The translations under genes and the position numbers were made by a program. Of a stretch of DNA of 64,000 nucleotides, positions 11,832-23,139 are shown piece after piece. The notes under the pieces were generated by a model that made no database searches, was not told the origin of the DNA, and was given only the letters and a program-made list of their open reading frames with translations. Origin of the DNA: Ophthalmolycus amberensis (lineage: Eukaryota; Chordata; Actinopteri; Perciformes; Zoarcidae); NCBI GenBank assembly GCA_024529925.1, contig JAFEUB010001549.1, forward strand, positions 42,501-106,500, read 5' to 3'. Numbering within the stretch: position 1 is the stretch's first letter; every line of letters begins with the position of its first letter.

Positions 11832-14800
11832 TTATGAGTAGTCGATAAGATACTCTGGATAAATCTGTTGCTTTTCAAAGATAACATAGATGCTGGGCTT
11901 GCTCTCGCAGTCAACACAGCTGTCGTAGAGGGTTTTTCCGTTTCCTTTTGGTGGGGGCCGGACAAAGCTGCTGTTCCCCCTGGTGTACTCCCCCACCAGG
12001 ACCAGAGCAACAAACATGACGTTGCTCGGGCTTCTTTTGACCTTGGCATATCTGTCTGAGTAGGACGCGTCTCTGGCAAAGTAACTCCCTAAACAAAAAC
12101 AAGACCGCGTTAATACTGACACAGTCAGAGTGTGATGGCCTCTTTTCTACTGCCTTGGGAAAGTATGCTGCTTTTTTTCCCTGTTCTAAAAGCCTGATGA
12201 ACCTGGAATAACTTAAATGCTCTCATAACAAAATACAACACATTTGTGGAAAAGACATTTGTATATTCAGCACATGGAATGGCTGAAGAAGCTGCTTTAC
12301 TGTACCTTTGCCATAGGCCGTGCCATGGACACCACACATCCTCCAGTCAAAGTTTTGCTCACAGATGGCCTCAATCAGGGACTCATCTGTCCCGTGGAAC
12401 AAGTACTGCTCATTCACAGACTTAGCTGCGTTCCTCTCCTTCATCTGCTCTTTCTGCCTGAACACACAATACAGGAAACATGAACGTGATGACATGCGAC
12501 TGGTTATTATTTTCGCTTGGTTAAATCGAAAGTATCTTTTTTGCTTTGTTGATTAATTGCATCTATAAGCTCCGTTTTTGGTTTTTGGTCTACCAACATC
12601 TCGTTAACTGCTAAATGCTGCACTGCCTTCATCCGCTAACTGTGTCTGCCTGCTGCTTTAGAGCCTGTTCCACTGAAAACGGCTGAAAATGGTGAAAAGA
12701 GCGGTGAGAGTGAACCAAAACCGTAAAGTTCAGGGCCAGAGCAGAAATGAGCTGAAAGTCACGATAAAGTTGAGGTGAAATGCAGATTCAGGTGATAGTT
12801 CTCAGTAGGTTCATGACTACTAGCGGAGCGCCACCTTTCACATCGTTATTTGACAGAATGTTGTTATAAAAATGTTGATTACAGCTTCAAGCCAGAAAGT
12901 TAGATCAGGAATTACCACTGAAAGACTTTCCACAGAGAGGGGTTCTGGATCCTCTGGATGTTGTTAATTTTACTCTGGGGCATGGTGCGCTTAAACAGCA
13001 TCTCAATCATATTGTACTCCTTCGCAGATTTAGAGAGAGGTACGAGCTGAAAGATGGGAGCACAGTGCAGATATACAGGTCATTAATGCATAAATTAATA
13101 TCTAATGTCCAAAACAAGAACACAACTGAAGTATTAAGCACAGTGCAGTAAAAAAAAAGAAACACACACACAACAGGGTGAACCCCTTTCAAATTATCAA
13201 AATCAGCAATATAACTACAAGCTTGTGTTTTTTTCTATAACCTCATTGATCATTTATCAAATAAACTGAAACATTGGACTGAAATTAATAATTAAACAGA
13301 CACACGTAAAAAAAAAAAACACTGTTATTTTTGGGGAACAGGGAGAAAGGCAACACAGTAATACATGCTTTAAAAGACCTTGGATCCAAAATCCGGTTGG
13401 GCAGTCGTGTCCCAGTGGGGTGGGAAACTTTCAGCTGTGGAGGAACTGGAGCCGTGTGATGATGCACTATGAGGAGACAAACAAGAATAGTTTGACTAGT
13501 GAAGTCACTAGAGACACGGAGACATCCAAAACAGCAATGTTAGAATTCGTCTTAAAATCTCCATTGAAAACGAAATGAGAAAATACCTCTTTAGCTTCGC
13601 CTCCACATCATGAGCAGACACAAAGCGAGGCCTCCTTCTGACCTCTCTCTTGGTTTTGTATTTTACATTCTGCTGATACATCTGCTGTGTTCCCGCTGCA
13701 TCTTTGAAGTGGAGGATATACTGCCGTTTGCCAGCACCAAAAGGAATCTCTGTATCTCTGTCTGCCAGGTACACGTTCTCCAGAGTTTGAGAAGTGATAG
13801 AGGCCGGTATGCCATCGTCATTCTACAGAAAAATGAACAGAGATGACCGTAATCCATTTAAGTTTTGACGCAAGAGTGGCAAGTCAACATGTACTCGTTA
13901 ACTCACACAGGTAGGATAAGAACAGAGACCCATAGCTGCATTATTGTCTGACTGACCTGTCCGAACTCCAGCCACACCCCGCTGTCATCCTTCCAGTGCC
14001 ACAGCCACTGTGTTGTAAGAATGAAGTGAGGGGGCTTTGAGACAGAGGAGGCAGTGGACAGCCGATGAACTGGAGACCCTCCATATGTCATCGTCACGAA
14101 GTCAACTGAGGGGGGGGAGGCAGAACTGAAAGCAAGCAGTAAAAGTAAATCAACAATTCCCTCATCCCCTAAAAGACTTGAACTACTATTTTTGTTTTTG
14201 CTCTAGAATAATTTCATAAGCCAGAGAAGTGTCTGTATGTCTCTGCGGTCCGTTTCTTCATTCATGCACCTTTGGAAAGGCAAGAATCTGTAAATCCCCA
14301 AGGTGGGCGCCGGTGGATCCGTGCAGCTTGTGTCACTTCCTGGGTCACAGTAGGCTTTCTCAATGTCTTCGTTATTAGGCAGGTCATTCCATTTCACACC
14401 ATCACTGTCCAACACCTGCCATCTGAACGGCAGATGCCAATGGACACGGGCACACTTCTCTGTGGAAACAAAACCCAATAATGACACAGAGGAAGTGGTG
14501 TACATCATCTTCATCATCATCTTCTCTTCACATAGATCTACACATGTACTGAGACTAATGTATTGACTGCAGTTGTGACTCGTTTCAGTGTTACCCTTGA
14601 AGCTGCAGTGTCTGCGAATGTTGAAGAGGCAGATTTCATTCCTCTCAGCGTCGCTCATGGGTTTAGATGGTGAAGCAGAACTGGTAGGGGATCCGGGGTT
14701 TTTTTTGGCAAAGAGGCTGAGAGAGGGGTCTCACCTCTGGCAGCACTGCAGGAGAAAAAACACACACGCGCACACACACACACACACACGCACACACAGA

Positions 14801-16541
14801 CACATACCAAATCTACCGTGCTAACTTAAGATGAAGTTTTAAAAGTTTTCTATAGAAACGTCCTCGTTCTTTACCGGGAACAGCAACAGCTCCTCTCTCA
14901 TGTTGACCCAGGATGATGAATTTATTTCTGTAGATCTCCAGAAGGTTTTTAATATTCTCCTGACTGACTCCTCGGAGAGCCTTTGTTTCTCGCACATCAA
15001 CACTATGGGATCTCTTACAGGAAGAGCCGAACTTGCAGTCACCCTGGAGAAAGTGCAGGCAGACGTGGAGCTTGGTGCACGAGGTGGTGAATTTGCAGGA
15101 ACCGTGCAAACCATTTCCCTTGTTGTAATGTGGGCAGATCTGGGAGGGGTGTACATATCATTACGGCAAACATGTTTGACAGTTCATTAAGGTAAATGTC
15201 CATCACTCCCCACACAATATCAAGAGATTGTGAATTTCCCAGTGTTACCAGTACAACCTACCTCAGGAAGCAGATAAGGATCATTCTGCAGTAACAGCTG
15301 GAACAGCTGTTTCTCTGTCAAATCCTGAAGCCCATATCTTTTCAAAAGCTCTGCGTTGTATGGATAAACCAGACTATGGGTATTTTTACACTTGACTCTG
15401 AAAAATGAATAAAATATAATGTCAGTGAACGGTACTAGTTCTGCTGAATCAACCACTGAGCAAAATACACAGTATCCATTTGGTCTCTGTAAACATGGAG
15501 GCCTCTACAGTTTTGAAAGTTAAACATTTGAGTTCTTTGAGGTTATCTAATCAAACTTTTCCTAGAAGCTAAATGTGGGCCATAAGCCGCTTCACTCCAT
15601 TAGGGGTTATATAACGCAGCACTCTGCACTTAACTGCACAGTTTAGAGTGAGCTATTCAGGGTCATTACATGATGTGCGTTACTGCCATCTTCTGGTCCA
15701 AAAAGGACTTACACCTAATGTAAGCTATGCACAGCCGGTCTCTGTCAAAGTTTGTTTTGTTCACCGCAGAGGCCCAAACAGACTGTCAAGCTGTGTGACG
15801 CTTTTCCTCGCACTTGATATAAATGTATATATAACTATAGGCCAATAAGGCCATAGACACACAGAGGACCCAATGGACACCAAACTCATTGAACCAATAA
15901 CATGACGAATGTGCCCAACAGAGACAAAACTGTGAGGAGAGTGAGAACACGCCCAGATAGTCCAGAGGAAAGAGCTGACGTAATCAGGAAACAACACACC
16001 TGTGTTTAAAACGCCCGAGCTTCTACTGCTCTTCCTGCTGTACAGTGTGTTTACATTTAGCCTACTAAGTCAAAGCAAATAAAGCCTTGAACTGTTTTAA
16101 TCATGTTTTGTTATATACACTCATACGCAGGGCCGTCTACCACCATTAACTTTGAGCACCACAGCTTGATAAAAGATTACAAAAACCTCCAAATGTAACG
16201 TAATCACAGTGTGCTACTTACCCGTACGTGCAGTCTCCGCACACGTAATACCTGCACAGGTGTAACGCATCGCACTGAGGACACTCTCCGGGTTTCCTCT
16301 GACAGATCCGCAGACTAGTTTTAGCCACGACCAGACTGTCCTGGCTGAGGATTTGATTACCGACGACCTTCTGTCTGCCTTCCTGGATGGCTATTTTACC
16401 GTCGTCGAAGAGGACGCCCTGCAGCACGGTTTTCGCTACAGTGAAGTTCTGTGCGATCTTCTCGTCCAGCTGCTTGAAGTCCAAACATCCCAGGTGGTCG
16501 CACAGGGTCTTGATGACAAATTTAGAGATAACTGAAGTCAT
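11832..16541 (-). CDS. parp12: PARP12-type CCCH zinc-finger mono-ADP-ribosyltransferase, 11 exons, two apparent 1-nt frame breaks
   Basis: Interferon- and stress-linked mono-ADP-ribosyltransferase of the PARP12/ZC3HAV1 group. Exons in transcription order (plus coordinates): 16222-16541, 15262-15397, 14875-15140, 14595-14745, 14337-14459, 13957-14105, 13587-13822, 13379-13466, 12916-13046, 12306-12457, 11832-12088. Order of parts: N-terminal helical domain; CCCH fingers (ICQRKPGECPQC.., HGSCKFTTSCTKLHVC, LQGDCKFGSSCKRSH, ICLFNIRRHCSF); WWE domains (WLWHWKDDSGVWLEFG); catalytic domain with the histidine in YLFHGTD, the tyrosine in KGSYFARDA, and the end YPEYLIDYS, where the PARP1 glutamate is replaced by an aliphatic residue, hence mono-transfer. 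Exons 14875-15140 and 14595-14745 are each one base too long for the conserved frame, both at homopolymer runs. With those corrected the length is about 668 residues (human about 701). The donor of exon 5 is uncertain. An ATG 7 codons upstream (16562) is an alternative start. Confidence 0.88.
12306..12457 (-). CDS. parp12: parp12 exon 10: catalytic histidine
   Basis: Encodes QKEQMKERN, the NAD-binding YLFHGTDESL with the catalytic histidine, and FDWRMCGVHGTAYGKG leading into the last exon. Length 152, phase 2 in and phase 1 out, junctions tctgttcag-type and G|gtacag. The next exon provides the tyrosine (SYFARDASYSDRY) and the C-terminal strand. The catalytic half is intact with no frame break. 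Confidence 0.88.
14755..14806. repeat. CA-rich microsatellite in parp12 intron 3
   Basis: Imperfect (CA)n with cg interruptions, immediately upstream (in transcription order) of the acceptor of the parp12 exon at 14595-14745. It lies close to that exon's homopolymer frame break. Confidence 0.8.
14875..15140 (-). CDS. parp12: parp12 exon 3 (CCCH zinc fingers) with apparent 1-nt insertion
   Basis: The exon opens after a pyrimidine tract and cag with ICPHYNKG in the frame left by exon 2, but the rest (HGSCKFTTSCTKLHVC through KRSH and GQHERGAVAVP) lies in the next frame. The switch falls in the run caaagggaaatgg (about 15110-15126). Length 266 does not fit the flanking phases; 265 would. The fingers keep C-x-C-H spacing typical of PARP12, arguing for recent or artefactual damage. 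Confidence 0.75.
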
Positions 16542-16830
16542 CCTGAAAAGAGTTTTAACCAAATCCGATCCGCTGTTGCTGAGGCAGGGCCGACTCCACT
16601 AGAGCGACGCCTAACTTCAGAGAAACGAAACTGAAACGTAAGAAGAAAGCGAAAAGAAAAAAAAGGGACGTTAGGCCTGCCTCTAAAATACAATATTCTA
16701 ATCTAAAATATGTTGTCAACACGCTTCTTTTATATTTCAAACGTTTAGTAAAGGGGTGGGCATTCAGATGAGGTTATTATTGTCGGTTTACGCCAATATT
16801 TCCACATTGTTATCAGATACATCTAATAAC

Positions 16831-18982
16831 CAGTGGTGTATAGTAACGAAGTAACTACTTCGTTACTGTACTAAGTCGTTTTTTTTGGATATCTGTACTT
16901 TACTTTACTATTTATATTTCTGTTGACTTTTACTTTTACTTCACTACATTTTGCAAAGAAAACTGATACTTTTACTCCGATACATTTCCCCTGAAACCTA
17001 TCGTTACTCGCTACAAAATCAAATCTATCTTTAGAAACAAAATGAATCATGAGAGCAGCGTCGGGGACTGTGGTGGAACACAGACTGCAAGCAAGCAGGT
17101 TTGGTTAATCAGTGGTCCTAGCTTGCAAGTTAAATCATTGGTTAATCACGTTAATGCGCAATTGCAAACAAGTGCTCTCAAAGCCGCGGTGTTTTGATTC
17201 CCAGTGATGCCCAGGATGCTACATGCTATAGCTAGCGGAGCGACTACCTGAGTAGAATTCCACACAGGACGGGTGGGATGAGGAGAGGTGGATGGGTCAA
17301 ACAAACACTGGTGTTTCCTCCAGGAGGCCGCAGTTTGTGCCGTGTGTGAAACGAGAAGCCAATGTTGATTTATTTGTGACGTGACTTCCGTACTTAAGCA
17401 ACGCCACTTCCGTAGATATTTTAACGCAAACCACGATCTTTTCCTAAACCTAACTAAGTAGTTTCATCGCCTAACCTAGTTGTTTCCTGTAAAGATGGAA
17501 GTTTATTTTGGAAAGACATGCATGTAACAAGCGAAAACAGACTCATGTTGCTGGACTTTTGCAGGAAAAACGCACGAAAAATGAGGAGTAACTTCGTAAG
17601 ATATCAATAAAACGGGGATGAATTTATCATTGTATAAAGAACGACATGAGAAGATCAATCTCATGTCTGTAAGTTAAATCAGCTATAATCACTCTTTTAA
17701 AGTGATTAGTGACTCGTCTAAAACATTTAAAAAAGGAATAACTTCAATAGAATCATTCTATACACTGTAGCTTCTTTACATTCGAATAGAATGTAAAGAA
17801 GTTACATTGTATTAGAATGTAAAGAAGTTACATTCTAATAGAATGTAAAGAAGTTACATTGTATTAGAATGTAAAGAAGTTACATTGTATTAGAATGTAA
17901 AGTTACATTGTATTAGAATGTAAAGAAGTTACATTGTATTAGAATGTAAAGAAGTTACATTCTATTAGAATGTAAAGAAGTTACATTCTATTAGAATGTA
18001 AAGAAGTTACATTGTATTAGAATGTAAAGAAGTTACATTGTATTAGAATGTAAAGAAGTTACATTCTAATAGAATGTAAAGAAGTTACATTATATTAGAA
18101 TGTAAAGAAGTTACATTCTATTAGAATGTAAAGAAGTTACATTCTATTAGAATGTAAAGAAGTTACATTCTATTAGAATGTAAAGAAGTTACATTCTAAT
18201 AGAATTGTCTTTTGAAGATGAACAGGACATTTTTCAGTTTCAAGTAATGACTGGGTTGTTACTTTCGGTGCTGCTTTAGTATTGATCATGTTTTGATATT
18301 TGAGTCATGTTGTGGATGATCAGATGGAGTTATGATGGTAGCAGTCGCCCAATTGCAGATTCAGCTTGAGCAAAACCTTTGTCTATTGTGTTCAAATCAG
18401 GCCCATAGGAGTTTACAAGGCATGTGTCCTTTCTCATAACACTGACCTGATGCATCGAGTGGATATTTTTAGCTGAACATAATATTATGCATTTGTCCTC
18501 TACATCCTCTAGTCGGAATAAGCATACTTATAAACGCACTGTTACAACTCCTTCATAGTGTCATATTGCTTTTCGGAGAATTATGATGATAAGTTCATAG
18601 TAGATGCAAAAGTATACTTATGTACAATATGTTATGTTGAACATTGTTGCTCCTGAATGGATCACAGCCAACTCAATTATGTTCAACACAGCTCCATGTC
18701 CTTGGTCATGGAGCCACAGCACTTAAAAGAATAAACTTCATAATTCTCAAAATTCTGACCCTTTGCTTTTTTATTAACAGCATTTACTTGTACTTTTACT
18801 TTCAATACTTAAGTACAGTTAATATCAGAAAATTACTTTTGATACTTAAGTACAATAGATCAGATACTTTAAGACTTTTACTCAAGTAGTATTCTAATAG
18901 GTGACTTTTACTGGAGTCATTTTCCAGTAAGGTATCTTTACTTTTACTCAAGTATGGCTTTTGGGTACTTTATACACCACTG
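16831..18982. mobile_element. hAT-like non-autonomous DNA transposon with perfect 8-bp target duplication
   Basis: The element begins CAGTGGTGTATAGTAACG and ends TTTATACACCACTG, so both ends read CAGTGGTGTA inward. It is flanked by identical 8-bp copies of ctaataac (16823-16830 and 18983-18990), the hAT signature. The sub-terminal sequence rich in tactttactt / agtaaaagta is the familiar teleost hAT-derived type. At 2152 bp it has no transposase frame. It carries an internal palindromic minisatellite (about 17770-18206) and a segment with cctaaacctaac (about 17440-17480), another dispersed fish repeat. It lies between the 5' ends of parp12 and ccdc113. Confidence 0.88.
17770..18206. repeat. 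26-bp palindromic minisatellite inside the hAT-like element
   Basis: About 17 tandem copies of a unit close to gaatgtaaagaagttacatt plus gtatta or ctatta. Each unit holds the inverted repeat gaatgtaa-agaag-ttacattc, and neighbouring units also pair across ttacattctattagaatgtaa. One unit near 17893 is shortened to 20-21 bases. Variants differ at one or two bases (g/c and t/a next to tatta). Confidence 0.93.
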
Positions 18983-19052
18983 CTAATAACACACAGACAC
19001 AGTCCTCAAATCAACGAAAGAATGCTGTGATTAAAATCACTCTATAAACACT

Positions 19053-19080
19053 AACAGAGGTCATCTGTATGACCTCTGTT
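19053..19080. promoter_or_regulatory. Perfect 12-bp hairpin upstream of ccdc113
   Basis: aacagaggtcat, a 4-base loop ctgt, then the exact reverse complement atgacctctgtt. It lies 70 bases before the ATG at 19151, so it may sit in the promoter or 5' UTR. Function is not known. Confidence 0.7.
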
Positions 19081-19134
19081 GTTGTTGAGCACATGAAGGC
19101 AACACAAGCCCTAGCAACCACAGCAAGCGTTTCT

Positions 19135-19149
19135 GTGTACCATAGCAAC
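19135..19149. promoter_or_regulatory. RFX X-box-like site at the ccdc113 start
   Basis: gtgtaccatagcaac contains a perfect X-box half site (AGCAAC after a YYAT spacer) and a weak second half. A further AGCAAC half site lies at 19113-19118. RFX factors drive ciliary genes from sites close to the start, and the gene that follows is a cilia-protein relative, so the placement fits. The match is imperfect and unproven. Confidence 0.4.
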
Positions 19150-19150
19150 C

Positions 19151-22100
19151 ATGGAGGATGAGGTTTCGATGACGGAAGAAACAAGGAGAGAGGTCCCACG
19201 AGAACAAAGAGAAGTCCTCTACAACCGAGTAGAAGAACTAAAGTAATGAACATAAATATTCACAACCCTCTATGGCTCAACCGTGACGTGTGTTAACCTA
19301 AACATGGCTTTATTACCTGGTTTGTGCAACCTGCTAATGCTAAACTAGCAAACTGTTAGCTCTGTTGAGCAACATGCTGAAAGCAGTATTATATATATTA
19401 TATCAGTGAAAGAGCTCTACTAACTCGATCCTAGAACCACGAGCTAGAGTAACATTTAAATTAGGCAGCAGGTCACATTATGTTGAAAATACTTTTGTGG
19501 AGGTCTTTTGCATTTTAATATGAACTGTTACACAATAAGGTGAGCTCCTGTTTCCCTCTAAAGGTGATCAGAGGTGAGTGAATAAGTTACGTTTGACGGT
19601 TGGTTAGGTTTAGCTTCAGGCATCTTCTTTGGCTGCTTTTGAAGTTGCTGATATTCACTTCTTCCACCCAAGATGTTCCAATGCAGCCCTCCTGGCAGAG
19701 ATCGACATGTTTGATCGGTTCATCGGGCGCATTGATCCTCGGGACATGGTGTCCCATGCTGGGGGAGACGGTCCGGGGGCAGCAGGAGCCTCCAGCCTGG
19801 AGGGTGGGGTAAGTGCACCCAGTGACTAGACTTCTTTATTAAACATACAAAACTCACTCTGCACAAACAGAAAGACATTATGTAGATAAAGAGATACACT
19901 TTTTTTTCGGGTTTCGATGATTAATCTTGCTCCAAGTCACAAAACAGGATTACAAAATCAAAACACAACCAGCACAGGGATGAACTCAAATACTTTTGGG
20001 GTTGAAAGAGTGACAACATACTTCTCCATATTAGTGACCCTTTTTGTGGCCTGCCTAAATCATGATTCAAATTCTGTTGCCCGGACAGAAGACCTCTCTG
20101 CACTGTACTCCTGATCGCCCCACATCATTTTGTATGTGTCTTGTCAGGTTCGTGGGCGGAGGTCCAACATATCAGAACCCCTCCAGCAGCTGACCATGGA
20201 ACAAAAACTTTATGTGGCAAAGAGAGAAGTAACGGAGACACGACAAGACCGGGAGAAACTCAGACAGAGATATGAGAGAATTCAGGACAACCACAAGGTT
20301 ACAACACACCCATGCACAAGAAACAAAAACAAACGCACACATACACAGCATTTCTTTGCAGTGACTCTGCTCGTCTCTACTAGGCCTCTCTGAAAGAAGC
20401 AGAACTGCATCTTGCAGAAATCCGGAAGGCTAAGAAGTTTGAAAGCAAACTGCTCAAACCTACGAAGGACAACAGGTTGGAAATGAAGGAGCCCGAGAAG
20501 GTGCTTCGGCACATCGGAAGACAAGTCAAAGGTAATCATTAGGTTTCGGTCTTATGACATGAGCCTGTGCAAAGTTTGTTGTTTTTATCTCATTGTCAGC
20601 TCCTGCATTAGCCTTTCCACCTTAAAATGCCATCTTAACATGATTATTATTCCATAATCCATATTCCAGTTTTTCGGATTGTCTGATGTTTAATTCACCA
20701 GTTGTTTTAATCATACTGCAGAAAAAGTAAGGTGGCGTCAAATATATCGTAGTAATCTGTTATCCTGTGCTTTTGTATTCTGATGCTTTGATAATATAGT
20801 TCTTGAAACTCTCACGCCAATAAAGCTGAATTTGACTAGAGTATTTTTTGAGTAATGTTTGCTTCCTTCGCCAGTGTTCACGCAATGCAACCCCTACCCA
20901 CATTCATCATCTTCCTCCCTTTGTCTGCTCTGTTCACAAACAGGTCGCCCAGTTGGAGAAGTTTAATCTGAAGAACCGGACGCTGAAGGCCCACGAGAAG
21001 AAGCTCCAGCAGCAGCTTCAGCAGAAAAAAGAGACGGGAAAAGCCGAGTACGAGGTGGAGCAAAGTGTTATCAATTATATCTCAATAGATTGTCAGTTGA
21101 TTGTGCAGTTTGTCAATTAGACTGCTATGCAAGAGAACAGTGAATCAGTCAGATTCCGCTCGTTAGTGACTGTAACAACGTATTGGCACTGTGTGTTGTT
21201 TCTAGGACGTTTTCCAGGAATACAGCGAGCAGACAATTGTCAAAGACCTGGAGGAACTTAAAGTCAACAAATCGAAAGTGCTACGTGTCCTCGGTTCACA
21301 CAAGGTAACTCATTAGAAATGTGCGTGAGAGAGAGAGAGATCATTTACTCCGTGTAATTTAGTGTCGTTGCAGTGTCGCTTGACCGTAGCTTCAGCTTGT
21401 CTCTTTGTGTCAACAGGAGGAGCTGCAGAGAGTGACACGAGAGGCCGCAGAGCTGAGCAGTGACATCACCAACAGGAAGCGGATGCTGGCAAACATTGAG
21501 GAGAAGATACAGCACGCCGAGGAGGTTTGTCATCCAAAAATGATTCAAACTGTAAGGACCCAACTCAAAGCCCCAAACGCACAAATCAATTAAAACTCCA
21601 TCTCTCCCTCTTTTTCTTCCTTACACCATACTTCATCTCCTGCTCTTTAAAGTAATTCAGTTTGTGTTCTTCATCCCTTCCACTTCATTGTCTCTCTCTT
21701 CAGGAGCATTTGAAGGCAGAGGCCCTCAACCAACACTTGCACCGCCAGCTGACAGATTATCAGGCTCCTGATATCACCGAGTACATTCGTGTCAAGGACA
21801 AACACAAGAAGCTGCAGCGGAGCATTCACACTTGGGACAGAAAGTCTGGGATCGTTGAGGTAAACCTTATTTAATTTCCCCAAATACAACCAGCTCTCTC
21901 CCGGATTCTCTGTCCCCTGTGTCAAAATGGGATAACATTTTGAAGTGCAATATTTTTTTTATTGTTATTTTATTATATTATACCTCAGTCCAGCTGCAGA
22001 AAAAAAAACGGTTGTGTGGCAGTATTCGAGACAATGGGCTCTCTCTTCTCTGTTATCACCAGATGGCATTGAAGACTACAGCCTGGAGCGCACAGAGAGC

Positions 22101-22197
22101 CACTCTTACTCCTGCAGACGGAGCCGAGGCTGGAGCTAGAACTGGGAGGAACCAAATCACCGTGAAGCTCCCACACATCGCACAAAACTGCAAATAG
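19151..22197 (+). CDS. ccdc113: CCDC113/CFAP263-like coiled-coil ciliary protein, nine clear exons
   Basis: Coiled-coil protein of the CCDC113/CFAP263 family, an axonemal and centriolar-satellite component needed for ciliary motility. Exons: 19151-19242, 19673-19808, 20148-20297, 20384-20531, 20944-21054, 21206-21304, 21417-21524, 21704-21859, 22063-22197. Family landmarks in order: VEELKCSNAALLAEIDMFDRF, the RGRRS segment before a basic coiled coil, NLKNRTLKAHEKKL, and near the end AEALNQHLHRQL followed by IHTWDRKSGIVEMALK. Nearly all of it is predicted helix rich in E, K, Q and L. Every junction is in phase except 20531 to 20944, where exon 4 ends in phase 1 and exon 5 starts in phase 0. 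A 5-nt microexon at 20722-20726 would repair this and give 379 residues, against about 377 in human. A poly(A) signal lies at 22692-22697. The C-terminal ~30 residues are divergent. Confidence 0.8.
20722..20726 (+). CDS. ccdc113: Candidate 5-nt microexon of ccdc113
   Basis: The five bases aaaaa are preceded by atcatactgcag and followed by gtaagg, both good splice signals. Joined between exons 4 and 5 they add the missing two bases of one codon and one further codon (Glu-Lys), restoring frame and giving the spacing I remember for human CCDC113. An indel or an unusual exon 4 donor are alternatives. Confidence 0.35.
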
Positions 22198-22691
22198 AGA
22201 ATTAGAGAATCAGCAAGCCTCCGGGATTCATGAAAAAACACAAGTACATTGAGTGGCAGAAAGGAACATTTGCAAAGACCCTGTTTCACAATATTACCAT
22301 CACCCAGCATCTGATGTCACTATACACTCTGTTAGTGCTTGTTGCCTTGAAGCTTTAATCCTTGTCAGTTAGTTTTTTTCACTCGCACTCATGTCGAGAT
22401 TTTTTACTCTTCACCATAATGAATGAAATGTACAGAAGATGTTCTGCAGATGTAAAACCTTGCTCCATCAATCCTTGATCCCTTCATCCTTTTTTTCACA
22501 CTTTATTTTTGTTGTTCCCTTAATCTTTGTATACTGAATTATGAGTAATGAAACTTTATGGCCAATACTATATTGGTTAATATGCGGTCACTATAATGTA
22601 CTCCATTCAATGTAATGTAATTTATGCTCTTTATGATTTAACAGTTGCTAGAATTATCAGAAAATCTTGATTATTTGCACTTCTCATTTGG

Positions 22692-22697
22692 AATAAA
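22692..22697 (+). terminator. Candidate poly(A) signal of ccdc113
   Basis: AATAAA about 495 bases past the ccdc113 stop codon, the first good plus-strand signal downstream. Confidence 0.55.
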
Positions 22698-23139
22698 ATA
22701 ATCTCTTTTCTCTGGTTCATTAGTTTCACTGACTGAACTCCACAGCTATTAGTTACTTTGCAGTATTTAGTTTACATACAGAACCTACGTATGATTGTAG
22801 AAGATTAAATTACCCAACAATATATAAAGTATAGCTAAGATTATCTTCACTGACCTGCAGCATTAAAGCACCAATTCAACATGAACATGGCAGAAGCATT
22901 TTACTATTAAAATTATCTATGTATAAAATATTACTGTGGAATGGCCAACTCTGCATAGTTACATTTTTTAACAATTTAGGGCTTTCACTTGTAATGTAGT
23001 ATTTTTATACTGTGCTTTTTTAAAACATTTCCACTTTTAACCAAGTAAAATGATCTGAATACTTCCACCACTGACTATTTGTAAACAAAAGTTGAAGTTA
23101 CTCAATATGAAAAGCGGGGTAAAAAAAAGAAAATCTACC

